Below are positions 20,403 through 31,097 of a stretch of DNA of 64,000 nucleotides, piece by piece. The number at the start of each line of letters is the position of its first letter. The stretch's first letter is position 1. The stretch is from assembly GCF_003573695.1 (NCBI RefSeq), contig NC_039359.1, positions 137,045,939-137,109,938 of the forward strand, in the 5' to 3' direction. The DNA is from Papaver somniferum (Eukaryota > Streptophyta > Magnoliopsida > Ranunculales > Papaveraceae). Under the pieces are notes generated by a model. It worked only from the letters and a program-made list of their open reading frames with translations, made no database searches and had not been told where the DNA came from. Both the position numbers and the translations under genes were made by a program.

Positions 20403-20528
20403 AAACACTCCGCGGATGACCTTCAGTTTATATTCCCCAAAGCTCCTACGAGTCAAGAGAATGAAGCCGGTAAAACAACCCGCTACGATCAGTTCCTCAT
20501 TATTGATAATACAACAATTCTTCTCATA
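20403..20528 (-). pseudogene. atp4: decayed atp4 (ATP synthase subunit b) fragment
   Basis: The frame reads IINNEELIVAGCFTGFILLT then RRSFGEYKLKV. This parallels the N-terminal membrane region of plant mitochondrial Atp4, the peripheral-stalk subunit b: a Tyr-Asn-Glu-Glu start, a hydrophobic segment, then Ser-Arg-Lys-Ser-Leu-Gly. About 35 residues align and many positions differ. Both sides lack any further Atp4 sequence. It is a diverged partial copy, and a full-length atp4 must be elsewhere in the donor genome. Moderate certainty only. Confidence 0.5.
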
Positions 20529-20786
20529 ATTTAACACCTAGGGGGCTCATTTTTGAAGTCGTAAAAAAGTGCAAGGTATAAATCGGCATGTATGCTCTGA
20601 GAAAGCCTTATATGCTTTCATCTATCTTGAAAAGTCACGGGCAAAAAACGTCTGGTGGGCTCTGATTCCCATGCAAGACGCCCTCGCTAGTCCCATGTCC
20701 TTTTTTGCGGGACCCACCCCTTACCGCAAGCCTCGCCCTCTTTCCAGCGAGTCCACTCCCCCCTCACATGTAGGACATATGAGCCC

Positions 20787-20846
20787 CCTACGGGTCCCTC
20801 ATATAGACATATGAGTTTTTTCATCCCTTCTCTGTCCTTTTCTTTT
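20787..20846. repeat. short dispersed mitochondrial repeat, copy 2
   Basis: Direct partner of 8337-8393. It lies about 95 bases downstream of the rpl5 stop. Confidence 0.8.
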
Positions 20847-20939
20847 AAGTCGAGTACTTTAAGTACCTTTCCTCTTCCGTACAGTTAAACCCTACCTCTA
20901 CCTTTTTCCTTTCCATCCGATCCTTCTCTTTCGCTTCTC

Positions 20940-21479
20940 CTAATCTTCCTGAGCCCCATCTTGTTGAAAGAAGCCGCTCCATGATGATAAAGTCTCATCT
21001 TGTGTGTTGGCCGAAGTGACAATAGTCACATTGAACCCTCGAATATGTTCGAAGATCTCGAAATGATCCTCCAGATCCGGGGAGAATTCGCAAAACTCCG
21101 TTTCTATGGAGAATTGAATGGAGTTCTCTTTTATTTTGACCGGAGAATCTAAGAGAGACATGACTGTCGATATTCGGACCGAAAAATGAGACATTTCTTG
21201 CCCTCGTAGACTGTTGTGCCGTGATAGGTCACTAACAGATCCTCCATCTTTCTCGAATGGATTGGACTTAGAGACTTGATGTTGAGGTTCCCTTTGTATG
21301 AATCTTTGACCACGCGGAATCTCCATAGCCAGTTTTCCATTTTGTATTCTGAAATCAGAGGGTGTTGGTACGACTCTGATTTCACACGATCCAGGAACTT
21401 CCATAACGTTGGCATGATTCAGTTTGAGCAACGGATCCTGGCGTGATACATCTTCGTAATGAAAAGAGAGTGGAAACAT
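20940..21479 (-). CDS. rpl5: ribosomal protein L5 (mitochondrial origin)
   Basis: A 179-residue large-subunit protein that contacts 5S rRNA. The start chosen is the Met of [18 protein letters not shown], the family's normal N-terminus, not the upstream in-frame Met at 21530. Family blocks in order are [60 protein letters not shown] and [20 protein letters not shown]. The last block is the highly conserved C-terminal strand-helix. Length is close to the usual 185. The ordinary rpl5-rps14-cob order is not kept, since nothing like rps14 follows. The frame is intact. Confidence 0.95.
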   Translation of the reverse strand: MFPLSFHYEDVSRQDPLLKLNHANVMEVPGSCEIRVVPTPSDFRIQNGKLAMEIPRGQRFIQREPQHQVSKSNPFEKDGGSVSDLSRHNSLRGQEMSHFSVRISTVMSLLDSPVKIKENSIQFSIETEFCEFSPDLEDHFEIFEHIRGFNVTIVTSANTQDETLSSWSGFFQQDGAQED

Positions 21480-21530
21480 GAGAAATTGAGTACCATTGGT
21501 GTTGAAGGTGCTTAAGATAGGTCTTGGCAA

Positions 21531-22640
21531 TAGTCTGACTCCATGGACTTACAATTCAATAAACTTTAGCTTCTTCAACCAATTTAATAATTCTTTAATA
21601 GCAATCGAATGGCCTTTAACTGTGAGGGCGCTTATTTCACTTCACACGAGTTTAAGAGAGGAAGTCTTCCTAGTTGTTTCTTTCGCAAGGCGGGTAATGG
21701 CACAGGATCCTAAGTAAGTTAGGGATTGGAATGTAGCCATTATAGGGGTCGGTCAGGAGTAAGAGAAGGTACTGCAGGTGGCTCCTGAGTCCTTCCTAAA
21801 AGTAGCATATAGCTAAGGATAAAGTTTGTAGTTTTACCAGTAGCTAATCTTTGGGTTGAGGGACGTTGTATCGCTTTTTTTTATTGTATATGATATTAGT
21901 TATACATAGGGGGTCTTGAGTGATTGAATCCGTTGGCCATAGCTAACATCAGTCATTGCCCAGGCTAGCCTCAAGCTATAAAGATTTATCGCGATCGAGA
22001 AGGCCCGACCGGATCTCAACAAGATAGTCGAGTTAGAGAGGCGGTGCACTTGATGCAGGTGCTAGAGACGGAGAAGGTGGCAAATTAAATAGCTGAGATG
22101 AAAGTGCGGTATTCTCAAGTTTGAGCTTCCAAAAAAGAGAAGATATAAGGGAGCAAAAGAACCCAAAAGAATGATTCCACGTGAAGCATATTCTTAAAAT
22201 CTTTCTATTACGCTTACAGATATTCGTGACTTCCAACTCTTATTACGCCGTCAATCAAAGCACCGGACTCTTTAGAATTAAATACGCTTAGGAATGTTAA
22301 CAACCTTTGAGGGCAGAATCAATAACGACATTCATACCTCAAAGGATAATGACTACTCTACAAATCCAGCAGATGCCACTGCTAGTTAGTTATTTGTGTT
22401 TCTAAGCGGAAGTTGGAGTGCATGTCAATCCCAATTGCTACCGAAAGGCATAGGGTGTTAGTTAATGTTACTCGTGTAAGTTCTTATTCCTAGATTGATT
22501 CCTTTGACATTCTATTGGATTTGCTAATAGAGAAAGTGGAGATTCAGCTGATGGGTTTGGAGATCCTGAAAGAAGAGGTGGTGATATTAAGGGAGATGGG
22601 TCCATAAGTAGAAGCGGAGAAAGTGGCTCAAGGGATGAAG
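21531..22640. other. mitochondrial intergenic DNA, nothing recognised
   Basis: No conserved frame, tRNA or repeat stood out. The small frames here are chance. Confidence 0.5.
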
Positions 22641-24000
22641 TTTTTGGTAAGATTAGGCTTCCTACGCCAGAAACTACTGTAAATATTGGTGATCTTGAAT
22701 CTGCTGGTGGGGAATGTGAAGTTCCTAGTGATGTTGGGGCAAAGTAAATCAGATAGGAAAAGTTAGACTCGATCAGTGGAAAGCCTCATGCTTTCAACGC
22801 TATGTGTTACTTCGGCTGGACCAGTTACTGCGTCTAAAACTCTACGACTTGGGTTAGCTGCTGATAGAGAGAAGTGTGTAGAAGCAGTTCCTTCAGATGA
22901 ATCTAGTCGGTTAGATGGATCCGTAGATGTGGGATTCGTTAGCGCAAATTGTCTTGGTTTAAAGAGAGAGGGACCTGGGTTTGCGGATTGAGCAGAAGCT
23001 GCTGGGCTTGACATAACGGAGTTAGTTAGTGAGACTAGGTCAAAAAGGGATCATATTGATGTTCATGGGTTAACTAGTTCCTCGACATCCGGTGGTTAAA
23101 CTGGGTTAAAGTGGGATCATATGGGGTAGTGGGTAAACTCCGTTAGTGAGGAATCAGATCGATCAGGTCCTTTAGTTGGGAAAGGTGGAGAAAGTAGGGT
23201 TATGTCGGCTGGGTTAGTAAGTCTGGATCTTCAGGTGGAGAAAGAGGTTCATTGTTTGCTATTCCGCGAGATGCTGGACCTTATTTGAATGTGTAAACTC
23301 TTGATTTTGATAACTTAGTGAATGACCTTGTTTATGCAACATTTCATGGTGGAATTCTGTTTCTTAGGTCAGATTGATCGGTTGATGCAGGATTTGCTGA
23401 TAGCGTTATCGGAAGTGCAAGTGGAAATAGTCCTGGTCCAAGGGAAAAATGTCCTAGGCCTGGTTTGCTTGGTGGAGAAGGTCGTGGTCCTTAAAGGGCA
23501 GAATGGGCAGGTCCTCGTGGAAAAGTTGCTTTATTGTGTACTATTCCTGGGAATGCTAGACCTTATTAGTATGTTGAAACTCTTGGTTTTGCTAACTTAG
23601 TTAGTGATCTTGGATCAGGTGCATCCGGTCTGTCTGGCCCATCAGTTCCGTCAGATCGGTCATCACCAAGTTAGTGGTCAGTTAATGCAGGATTTCGTGG
23701 TTCAATTTATGAAAGAAGTGCTGGTACTCGGCTATTTGCCTTAGCTGATGGATGAGCTTTTTATAGAAAAAAATGGGCTGAATTTTGTCCATATAGTAGG
23801 TAAGTTACGTCAGGTGGTCCAGCTAGTAGATCGAATTCAGGCCTTTGGGAACTGGCTCTGAAAGTAGAGGATCCTAGTTAACTTAGCCGGGAAATGCTGG
23901 ACCTTATCTGAATCTTGAAACTCTTTATTTTGCTAACTCAGTTGGTGACCTTGGATCTGCTGGTGGGTCAGTGCTAGGAATTGGTTCTAAGCTAAGGTTT
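22640..24000 (+). pseudogene. decayed repeat-coding region of unknown origin
   Basis: A motif that translates roughly as P-G-N-A-G-P-Y-L-N-x-E-T-L-x-F-A-N-L-V-S-D-L-G-S recurs three times, at about 23268-23330, 23545-23615 and 23890-23958. A shorter echo (GDLESAGGE) is near 22690. Units are about 280-345 bases apart and separated by Gly/Ser/Pro-rich remnants (GERG, SGPR-like). Each copy has its own stops and frame changes, for example TAA after LNV and TAG after RPY. It looks like a long repetitive glycine-rich frame that has decayed. I do not recognise the protein. The unbroken pieces (22776-22991, 23322-23600) are not in one frame with the motif. Confidence 0.45.
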
Positions 24001-26440
24001 GGAAATTCCGTTACTCTTATTTAGAGGCGGAAGCGTGTTAAAGCTCCTGCATTCCTGAATGGCCCCATCTCTGAAGTTCACACCTTTCATCGTTAATAAG
24101 ATTCATGCATCTGTTGGCGAGGGAGCAAAACTCGAGCGGTTAAGTCATAAAATAATCGCTATCTTCCGCACGCTATATCCTATTGAAATTCTTTTCGGGA
24201 GTCTTGCCCGTCTTTCTCCTTATTGGACTAGTGCAATGTCTGGAACCTCATCTCAGGACTCATATTAAAAATAAAAAAGGCCTCCTTGATCAAAGCACGT
24301 TATCCCCACGCTTAAATTGGAAATGGCTGAATGGATATTGCCAGGCTCTTGCAACCCCTTGTAAACGCTCTCTAAACCCACGCTTTAAAAAAGAATTGGC
24401 AAGCAGGCGCAGCGACAGATTAGATCCTTTACGGAAATAGGACATCGTCCACTAGCCAAAGTAGTGGTGGTCCTGAACTTCAGTCGATGGTAGGAAACTC
24501 ACTAATAGGGAACTAACAAAGAGTCTGCAGGCCATTGCCTTAAGCGGGACTTGACTACAGGGGTTTTTATCTATGGTAGGATAGCGGTTATCTTAAGGAA
24601 GCGAAGCCACGTATAGAATCAATGATCCAATAAAGTAGTTCGTAGGAATGGCTAGTAATCAATCTAAGTTCTCGTAAGCAAAGGTGTGGAATTGCCCTAG
24701 CTAACAAGTAAACGAGTGAATATTGCGAAAGTGAACGGAATGCTGTTGGCATCTTCGAGCCAACCTGGAGTTCTTCTTCCAGTAAGACGCATTGTAGTTC
24801 GTAGGCTAAGTGAAAAACGGGGAGCTACGGCTGATCGAAAAGCAAAGATAGGCGCATAGTTCAGTGATCTATCCACGAAAGAGGGAACTCACAGAGGTAA
24901 CGATCCGCTTCTTTTAACAAGATAGGACAAGAAAAAGAGGACTACAGTTCGAGTGAGCGGCTAAGTAAGCAGAGCTCGTAACCTCGAGTTATGTATATAG
25001 AACTAATAATCAGTCTTCTCATCTTTAAAACACCTAAGTCCTAACAAAGCTACCAACCTTCTTGTACTTCCAGACAAGTAAGGAAAGCCAGGTGCTGGTG
25101 TTGAGTTAAACAAACAAACGGGAGGGAGTCAGATAATAAGAAACTAAAACAAAGACTTTTCGGAAAAACCCGAAGAGATATATCAGGATAAAGAGTTTGT
25201 AACTCACTTGCTTGCTAAAGGTAGCGCTAGCTAAGGTAAACTTGAGCTACGGACTTAGGAAAGAAGGCAGCTAGTTGCTTAGCGGAGCTCGTTCTATGGA
25301 CAAGCTTGAGTTAGGCATCGATTGAAGAGCAAAGAATAAGGCCAGACTGTTGCCCGGCGGACAAGCTGGAGAAGAAGTTCGCCATAATAGGATAAGCTAG
25401 AGTTGCAGGAGCAGGCATATCCAGTCAAAGAAGCCGTAGTTGATCTTGTTTGAATCGGTCAGCAAAAAGCACTTCGGTCAGATCCGGTCAACGCTTCAAG
25501 GAAAGGAATAGCTAGTAGTTCCCATTAGCAGCCAGGTCTTAGCAGCTTTATCAATGAGTCGGATGCAGATAAATCCAAGTAAAAGGCAGGGATTAGTTAC
25601 TGGCTTTAGCTGCCCAGTGCAACACTCATTCACGCTTTCCCTAGGTTAGTCATATCATCCCTTTGGTCAGCCCCCAAGGTGACTTCCCGCACTCCTTTGT
25701 CTAGACATTTCAGATCAGAGTTAGAGGTATAGGAAAAGTAGCAGGTCTTACATGCCTGAGATAGTAGTTCAGAGTCAAGGCTTCACGCCTTAGCAAGCAG
25801 AGCAGCTACCCGGGCAAGGCATAGTGTTCCAGTTAATCAGTTCCTTCGATTGCTATTCTCTCCCAAGGTATGCCCTCTTTTTGAACTGAGATCACATGAT
25901 AGCGGGCCATTGACTGAAGAGCCTGAGGTGTGAATCGGTAGTTCTTTTTTTCCTAAACTGGTGAAAGCCCGTAGGAAAGGGCTTAATGAGGTCGGTCAAG
26001 GTAACCATCAATGCGGGTTCGCATGGCTTTTCCACAGGCTCTTGCTTTCCATGTCAAAGAGAAGGCAATTGGCAAGAGTACCCAAGCGATGACTTCACTT
26101 AGCTCTACCATACACATGGCTAACTATTGAATGTAATTGGAACTCAACCCTTTAAGCTAGTAAGTTCCTTTATTAGCGGCTATTAAGTTTACTGGCTATC
26201 CCGGATAGCCAGGGAAGCAATAATAGAAGTCCTTGAAATGGAAGTAGCAATAAATCAACAAGAGAATGAAGGAGGAAGTGGAGGTGATATAGTTTATCCC
26301 GGAAGGGCTCAGTCTGTGGTTAGTTGATCGAACCGGGGATCGGTAGTCTACTCAACGCTCTGCTCATCCCCCTTTATCCATTATCTTAAAGAAGCATCCT
26401 TTGATACTTCAACATTCTCATCTTCAGGTATAGTACAACT
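24001..26440. other. mitochondrial intergenic DNA, nothing recognised
   Basis: No gene, tRNA or clear repeat seen. Few open frames above 60 codons. Confidence 0.5.
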
Positions 26441-26926
26441 TTATGGATCTGTATCTTGATCCTTACTCGTATAAACTTCTATTATCTTATTGAGTAAATC
26501 ATCGTTCAGTAAAGGCAGATCCACTGGAGGTTGAATATCATCTGGTTTGAAGTAAACTCTTAAAAAGACTCCTTTAATCTCAGCTTTCTTGTACTCCTCA
26601 TCTTTACTAAGGACTTTATCCTCTATAGTTGAATAAATAAAGATTTTAGGTATCGGACGCCCATCATTGTAGAACAACGGAATTGCCGCTCCTAACGTCA
26701 TTTGTAATTCTCCTGTGAACGGCAATATCATAGTCATGCCAACAGTCACCTTCATGTAATCTGCATTGAATGGATAAACAAACCTTTCTAGTAATGCTAT
26801 AAAACCAAAAGTAATAACCTCATTATCATAATCATATGAATAATGTAGATGTGGATCAATGGCATCAACGGTATTCAAAGGATCAACAGGTAGTAGTACG
26901 TCTCCAGTAGTTAGTTCAGGGGTGAA
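26441..26926 (-). CDS. unrecognised ORF, possibly linear-plasmid related
   Basis: The frame is open from about 26926, beginning FTPELTTGDVLLPVDPL; the first listed start (TTG) is internal. It ends SKDQDTDP at 26441, about 160 residues. The middle reads NEVITFGFIALLERFVYPF, then MILPFTGELQMTLGAAIPLF and YNDGRPIPKIFIYSTIEDKV, with an acidic end. Codon use is AT-rich and unlike the ribosomal and complex I genes around it. It vaguely recalls N-terminal parts of proteins encoded by plant mitochondrial linear plasmids (type B DNA polymerase family), but I see no polymerase motif and cannot confirm this. There is no clear ATG start, so it is more likely a fragment than a gene. Confidence 0.4.
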   Translation of the reverse strand, partial: FTPELTTGDVLLPVDPLNTVDAIDPHLHYSYDYDNEVITFGFIALLERFVYPFNADYMKVTVGMTMILPFTGELQMTLGAAIPLFYNDGRPIPKIFIYSTIEDKVLSKDEEYKKAEIKGVFLRVYFKPDDIQPPVDLPLLNDDLLNKIIEVYTSKDQDTDP

Positions 26927-28111
26927 TCATCCATAAAAAGGTGGAAAAATCTCCCTATTGAAGAAAGTCAAGTATGAATCTGGTCTTTCCACTAACAACC
27001 CAAAAAAGAAGAAGCTTTTCTTTCCATTTCCACAAACGTTATTTCGACGAAGTACTTTGATTCTATTTCTCCATCCGAGTAGGCCAGTTGCCATTCTCAG
27101 TGAGTGAAGAATGAATATTCGACACCAACGCAGAAATTGGATCTACTTGGCAGCAGGTCCTATAGGTCTTTAACGAAGTCTATGTATCTTTCGACGAATT
27201 GGGAAAATCATAAGGCAAGCGCTAGGCGCATCCGGCATTGTATATGTTCATTGCTGACCCGGAAGCTCAAAGGAAATGGATCAATGAGTCTATCTTTTGG
27301 AAGACCATGCCTTGGCTCTAGATTAGCCTATCGGCAATCTGCTTTGTCAATCACCAACTACCGTATCCAAGAAAGCAAATGAGCGCTCAAAGATAAGTGA
27401 ATGCAGGTACGAAGAAATCCTTGTGATTCAATATGCACTACGGAATTTGGGAATTGAAGAGATCAAGATGAACAAAGTCGTGAGAGTGGTGCTTTGAAGC
27501 TTACGAGAATGACTCTTTTCCTTTACAAATACCTACCGGGAAGGGATATTAGTTCTCTCGAGCGCGCAACTGTAAGCAAAATAACAGGCTCATAGATTTC
27601 TAGCTGTACCGGTCCTCGGTTTCCGCTATGAATAGGTTGATTTAGACTACGGAGTCATGGTATTCCTCCTTTCATATGATCCCCGGTGCACTAACTGATA
27701 CCTTGCTTCAACGCCCCTATTGGAAATGATTGAATTGATCAGATCGCTTCAATCGCCTCGTCCATCTTTCTATATTCAGTTCTTTAGCAGCTACCTCTTA
27801 CCACTCTCTTCCTCATTGATCTGAGACACCAAGATGGGCAAAGGAAATGGCACAATAGACTACCGAATGTGCGCTCTCCCGCTGGTCGAGTCCATAAATG
27901 GCCTCTCTTGTAATGTCGTAGAATAAGGATTTCCAGTGAATCCTTTGGTCGAGCAAATCTATGACTGCGTACTGAACCTGGTAAACGAGCAGATTGGAGG
28001 TCTCGGATAGTCCATACTATAGTCAAGTTCTTGGGAATTGTAGGAACTCTTTCGCTCAATCTCAACTCTCTGTCATTGTCTGATTTTTGGTCATAGATTA
28101 CACTCTATCTG
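26927..28111. other. upstream region of nad5, no gene seen
   Basis: No conserved frame. The minus-strand open frame 27784-28065 and plus-strand 27104-27382 match nothing I know. The nad5 promoter and 5' leader should lie in the last few hundred bases. Confidence 0.5.
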
Positions 28112-28341
28112 ATGTATCTACTTATCGTATTCTTTCCCCTGCTCGGTAGTTCCGTAGCAGGTTTTTTCGGGCGTTTTCTAGGATCAGAAGGAACCGCTAT
28201 AATGACCACCACGTGCGTTTCATTCTCTTCGATCCTCTCTATGATAGCCTTTTATGAAGTCGCACTGGGAGCTAGTGCTTGCTATCTAAGAATTGCTTCA
28301 TGGATCTCATCGAAAATATTTGATGCTTCTTGGGGCTTCTT
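28112..28341 (+). CDS. nad5: NADH dehydrogenase subunit 5, exon 1
   Basis: Encodes the first 76 residues plus two bases of ND5, a complex I proton-pump subunit. It starts [20 protein letters not shown], then [20 protein letters not shown] and [12 protein letters not shown]. At 230 nt it is exactly the usual plant exon 1. The open frame runs on to 28366 but those codons are intron. The continuation (exon 2 and the trans-spliced exons) is absent, because the mitochondrial DNA stops inside the following intron. Unedited-type codons are few here. Confidence 0.94.
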
Positions 28342-28980
28342 TGGCGACCGTGAAGTCACCGGATGAATTGCCGAGTATATAGATCAGATCCGGACGCTGC
28401 TCTCGCTCCGCGGAGATACGGACTCGACCTGATCCTACCCACCCCAGGGCACCATAGCATGTCGGGAATAAGGGGGGCAACATACTGGGTGTAACCACTC
28501 CCTTGGGGGCTGTACCGCCCTTCCTTTCGATCGATACACAGTTGAGGAGGCCGATCACGAACGTTACAGATGTGGGAGCGATCCTGGTCAGGGAAGGATA
28601 AGACGCCGCCTCGCATATGGGTAGCAAGAGGGCGCTTATGCCCCGACGATGGGGCCTTATGGGGAAGGGCCCAATAAGGACAGCACACACCCCACTTTCA
28701 AGCGCACCTCTGTATCGACTGAGAATATGTTCTAGTCGGTGAAACCGGTGAACCACGCGAGCTGGTTAGATGCGTGGGGCAGAGGGCTCGTAGTACCCCC
28801 TTTGATCTAGCCTCGGAATCACCTACTCAAGGGACAGGCCTGACGGCAGGCGGTGGACTCTTTCAGGGAAGAAGGGGCCTAAGAACGGCAGATGCCGTAC
28901 ACTTGAGTGACAAAGGAAAGAGCGAGACCTCTTTTTCCGTTCAGACTGCAGAAAGATCAAGTTGGTGAGCCGTGTGATGA
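28342..28980 (+). other. group II intron nad5i230, cut at domain V
   Basis: Begins directly after exon 1. The sequence is GC-rich and structured. It ends with GGTGAGCCGTGTGATG at 28964-28979, which looks like the first strand of domain V (GAGCCGT...). Instead of the domain V loop the sequence then goes into Athila RNase H/RT codons (GAT GAG TGC = DEC). The minus-strand open frames here are antisense of the intron. Confidence 0.75.
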
Positions 28981-30184
28981 GTGCTTGCATCATTTGACAT
29001 TAGTGTTGACTAGGTGTAAGGAAACGAATTTAGTGCTTAATTGGGAAAAATGCCATTTCATGGTTAAATCAGGAATTGTTTTAGGGCACATCATTTCTTC
29101 AAAGGGTATAGAGGTAGACAAAGCCAAAGTTGACCTTATTAAGACTTTACAGGTCCCAAAAACCGTAAAAGACATTAGGTCATTCCTAGGGCATGCAGGT
29201 TTTTACCGTCGATTCATTAAGGATTTTAGCTTGATTTCTAGACCTCTTTGCAATTTGCTTGCAAAAGATGTTAAGTTTGTCTTTGATGATGCTTGTTTAG
29301 AGGCTTTTGAGAAGCTTAAAAATTTACTCACTACCGCTCCCATAGTCCAGGCACCCAACTGGAACCTACCCTTTGAGATTATGTGTGATGCTTCAGATTA
29401 TGCTATAGGCGTTTTGTTAGGTCAACGAGTAGACAAATTACTTCATGTGATTTACTATGCTAGCAAAACTCTGAATGATGCCCAATTGAACTATACAACT
29501 ACCGAGAAGGAACTGTTAGCCATCGTGTTTGCCTTGGATAAGTTTAGATCCTACCTTTTAGGTTCTAAGATCGTAATATATACTGATCATGCTGCTTTGA
29601 AATACCTTTTGTCTAAGAAGGACACCAAACCTAGACTAATTAGGTGGATCCTGTTGTTACAAGAATTTTCTCCAGACATTAGAGACAAAAAGGGTGCTGA
29701 AAATGTAGTAGCAGACCACTTATCCAGGTTAGTTGTTAGTTCCCCTAGTGATGCCCTTCCTATAAGGGATAGCTTTCCTGATGAACAATTGTTCTATGTT
29801 TCCCAATCACCTTGGTATGCAAATATAGTGAATTATCTTGTTACTGGTCGTACCCCTCAACATTGGGGTAAACAAGATCGTTCTAGGTTTTTAGCCGAGG
29901 CTAAGCATTTCTTTTGGGACGATCCTTATTTTTTTAAGTATTGTCCCGACCAGATTATTAGGAGATGTGTACCTGAGAGTGACCAGTCCAGTATTCTCTC
30001 CTTTTGTCATGAACATGCTTGTGGGGGTCATTTTAGTGCTAAGAAGACTGCTGCTAAGATATTGCAGTGTGGATTTTACTGGCCTTCACTGTTTAAAGAC
30101 TCCCATAGTCACTGTGTTTCTTGTGATCGTTGCCAGAGGTTAGGAACCATTTCCCGTAGAAATATGATGCATTTTAGTGATTGA
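28974..30184 (+). pseudogene. Athila pol part 1: RT thumb, RNase H, integrase zinc finger
   Basis: Starts abruptly at [11 protein letters not shown], which in Ty3 elements comes shortly after the catalytic YxDD of reverse transcriptase. The RT fingers and palm and everything before them are missing. It then has the typical Athila run [20 protein letters not shown] and [18 protein letters not shown]. RNase H has its acidic residues in [16 protein letters not shown] and YTDHAAL. The integrase HHCC zinc finger is in [13 protein letters not shown] to CVSCDRCQ. The frame is open until a stop at 30182-30184. There a small deletion (near 30165-30175, after RRNMM) throws the frame. Leading residues 28907-28973 of the same open frame are mitochondrial intron. 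Confidence 0.92.
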
Positions 30185-31097
30185 GGTCTTTGATGTGTGG
30201 GGCATTGATTTTATGGGTCCATTTCCTAATTCTTTAGGTTATATTTACATACTTGTCGCTGTAGACTATGTGTCTAAGTGGGTTGAGGCGGTTCCGTGTA
30301 AAACAAATGACCATAGGGTTGTAATTAAGTTTTTGAAAGAGAATATACTTACACGTTTTGGTACACCGCGAGCCATAATTAGTGATGGAGGTTCACACTT
30401 TTGTAATAAACCGTTTGCTCTTTTAATGAAACAATATGGTATTACCCATAAAGTAGCTACCCCGTATCACCCTCAGACTAGTGGTCAGGTAGAGGTATCC
30501 AATAGGGAAATTAAGCATATATTAGAAAAAACAGTTAATCCCAATAGGAAAGACTGGTCGTCGAGGCTTACTGATGCCTTATGGGCTTACCGTACCGCGT
30601 TTAAGACACCCATTGGAATGTCCCCTTATTGTCTAGTATTTGGAAAGGCATGTCACCTACCTGTCGAGTTAGAGCATAGAGCCTATTGGGCTGTTAAGAG
30701 CTTAAACTTTTCACTTGACAAGGCAGGAGTTCATAGAAAGCTCCAGCTCAATGAGTTGGATGAGATTCGTAGAGATGCATACGATAGTGCTAAGGAGTAT
30801 AAGAACAAAATGAAACTTGTGCATGATAAGAATATTTTACGAAAGTCATTTTCTCCAGGTCAAAAAGTTCTTCTGTATGACATTCGTTTGCATCTATTCC
30901 CCGGGAAACTGCGCTCTCGGTGGACCGGTCCTTTTGTGGTCCGTACTGTTTTTCCTCATGGCGCTATTGAGATTGAGACATCAGATGGTACTAGTTCTTC
31001 AAAGGTTAACGGTCAGAGATTAAAGCCCTTTTTAGAGCCTTTTCCTACAGGTGATGTTGAGGAGGTCCCTCTGGAGGACCCTGTTTACCTTGATTGA
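30177..31097 (+). pseudogene. Athila pol part 2: integrase core
   Basis: Continues the polyprotein after the frameshift. The integrase catalytic triad is in [11 protein letters not shown] (first Asp), IISDGGSHF (second Asp) and [16 protein letters not shown] (Glu). A C-terminal SH3-like region ([41 protein letters not shown]) is followed by an acidic tail ending [10 protein letters not shown]. About 306 residues with no internal stop. The frameshift with the preceding part means the copy cannot make an intact polyprotein. Family: Ty3/gypsy, Athila lineage. Confidence 0.93.

Larger units (their letters stand above)
1345..28975. mobile_element. NUMT: about 27.6 kb of mitochondrial DNA in the nucleus
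   Basis: Everything recognisable between the two Athila halves is plant mitochondrial: nad3, nad1 exons, nad6, nad4, rpl10, four tRNAs, rpl5 and nad5 exon 1, with mitochondrial intergenic DNA and group II intron parts. Codons that plant mitochondria repair by C-to-U editing are still in the DNA-encoded state in nad3, nad4 and nad6, so this came in as DNA and not as cDNA. The flanks are Ty3 retrotransposon on both sides in the same orientation. The contig also carries an intron-split nuclear gene, which argues against this being a mitochondrial chromosome. The left edge is uncertain between about 1340 and 1488. The right edge is within 28967-28980. Several frames are intact, which suggests a young insertion. 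A chimeric assembly is the main alternative. Confidence 0.85.

Noticed and set aside
21480..21530. 17-residue upstream extension of rpl5
   Set aside because: Plant mitochondrial L5 begins MFPLxFHYEDV. The extra Met is upstream of the conserved start.
28307..28756. Two long minus-strand open frames
   Set aside because: They are antisense to the nad5 intron. The GC-rich intron gives long open frames by chance.
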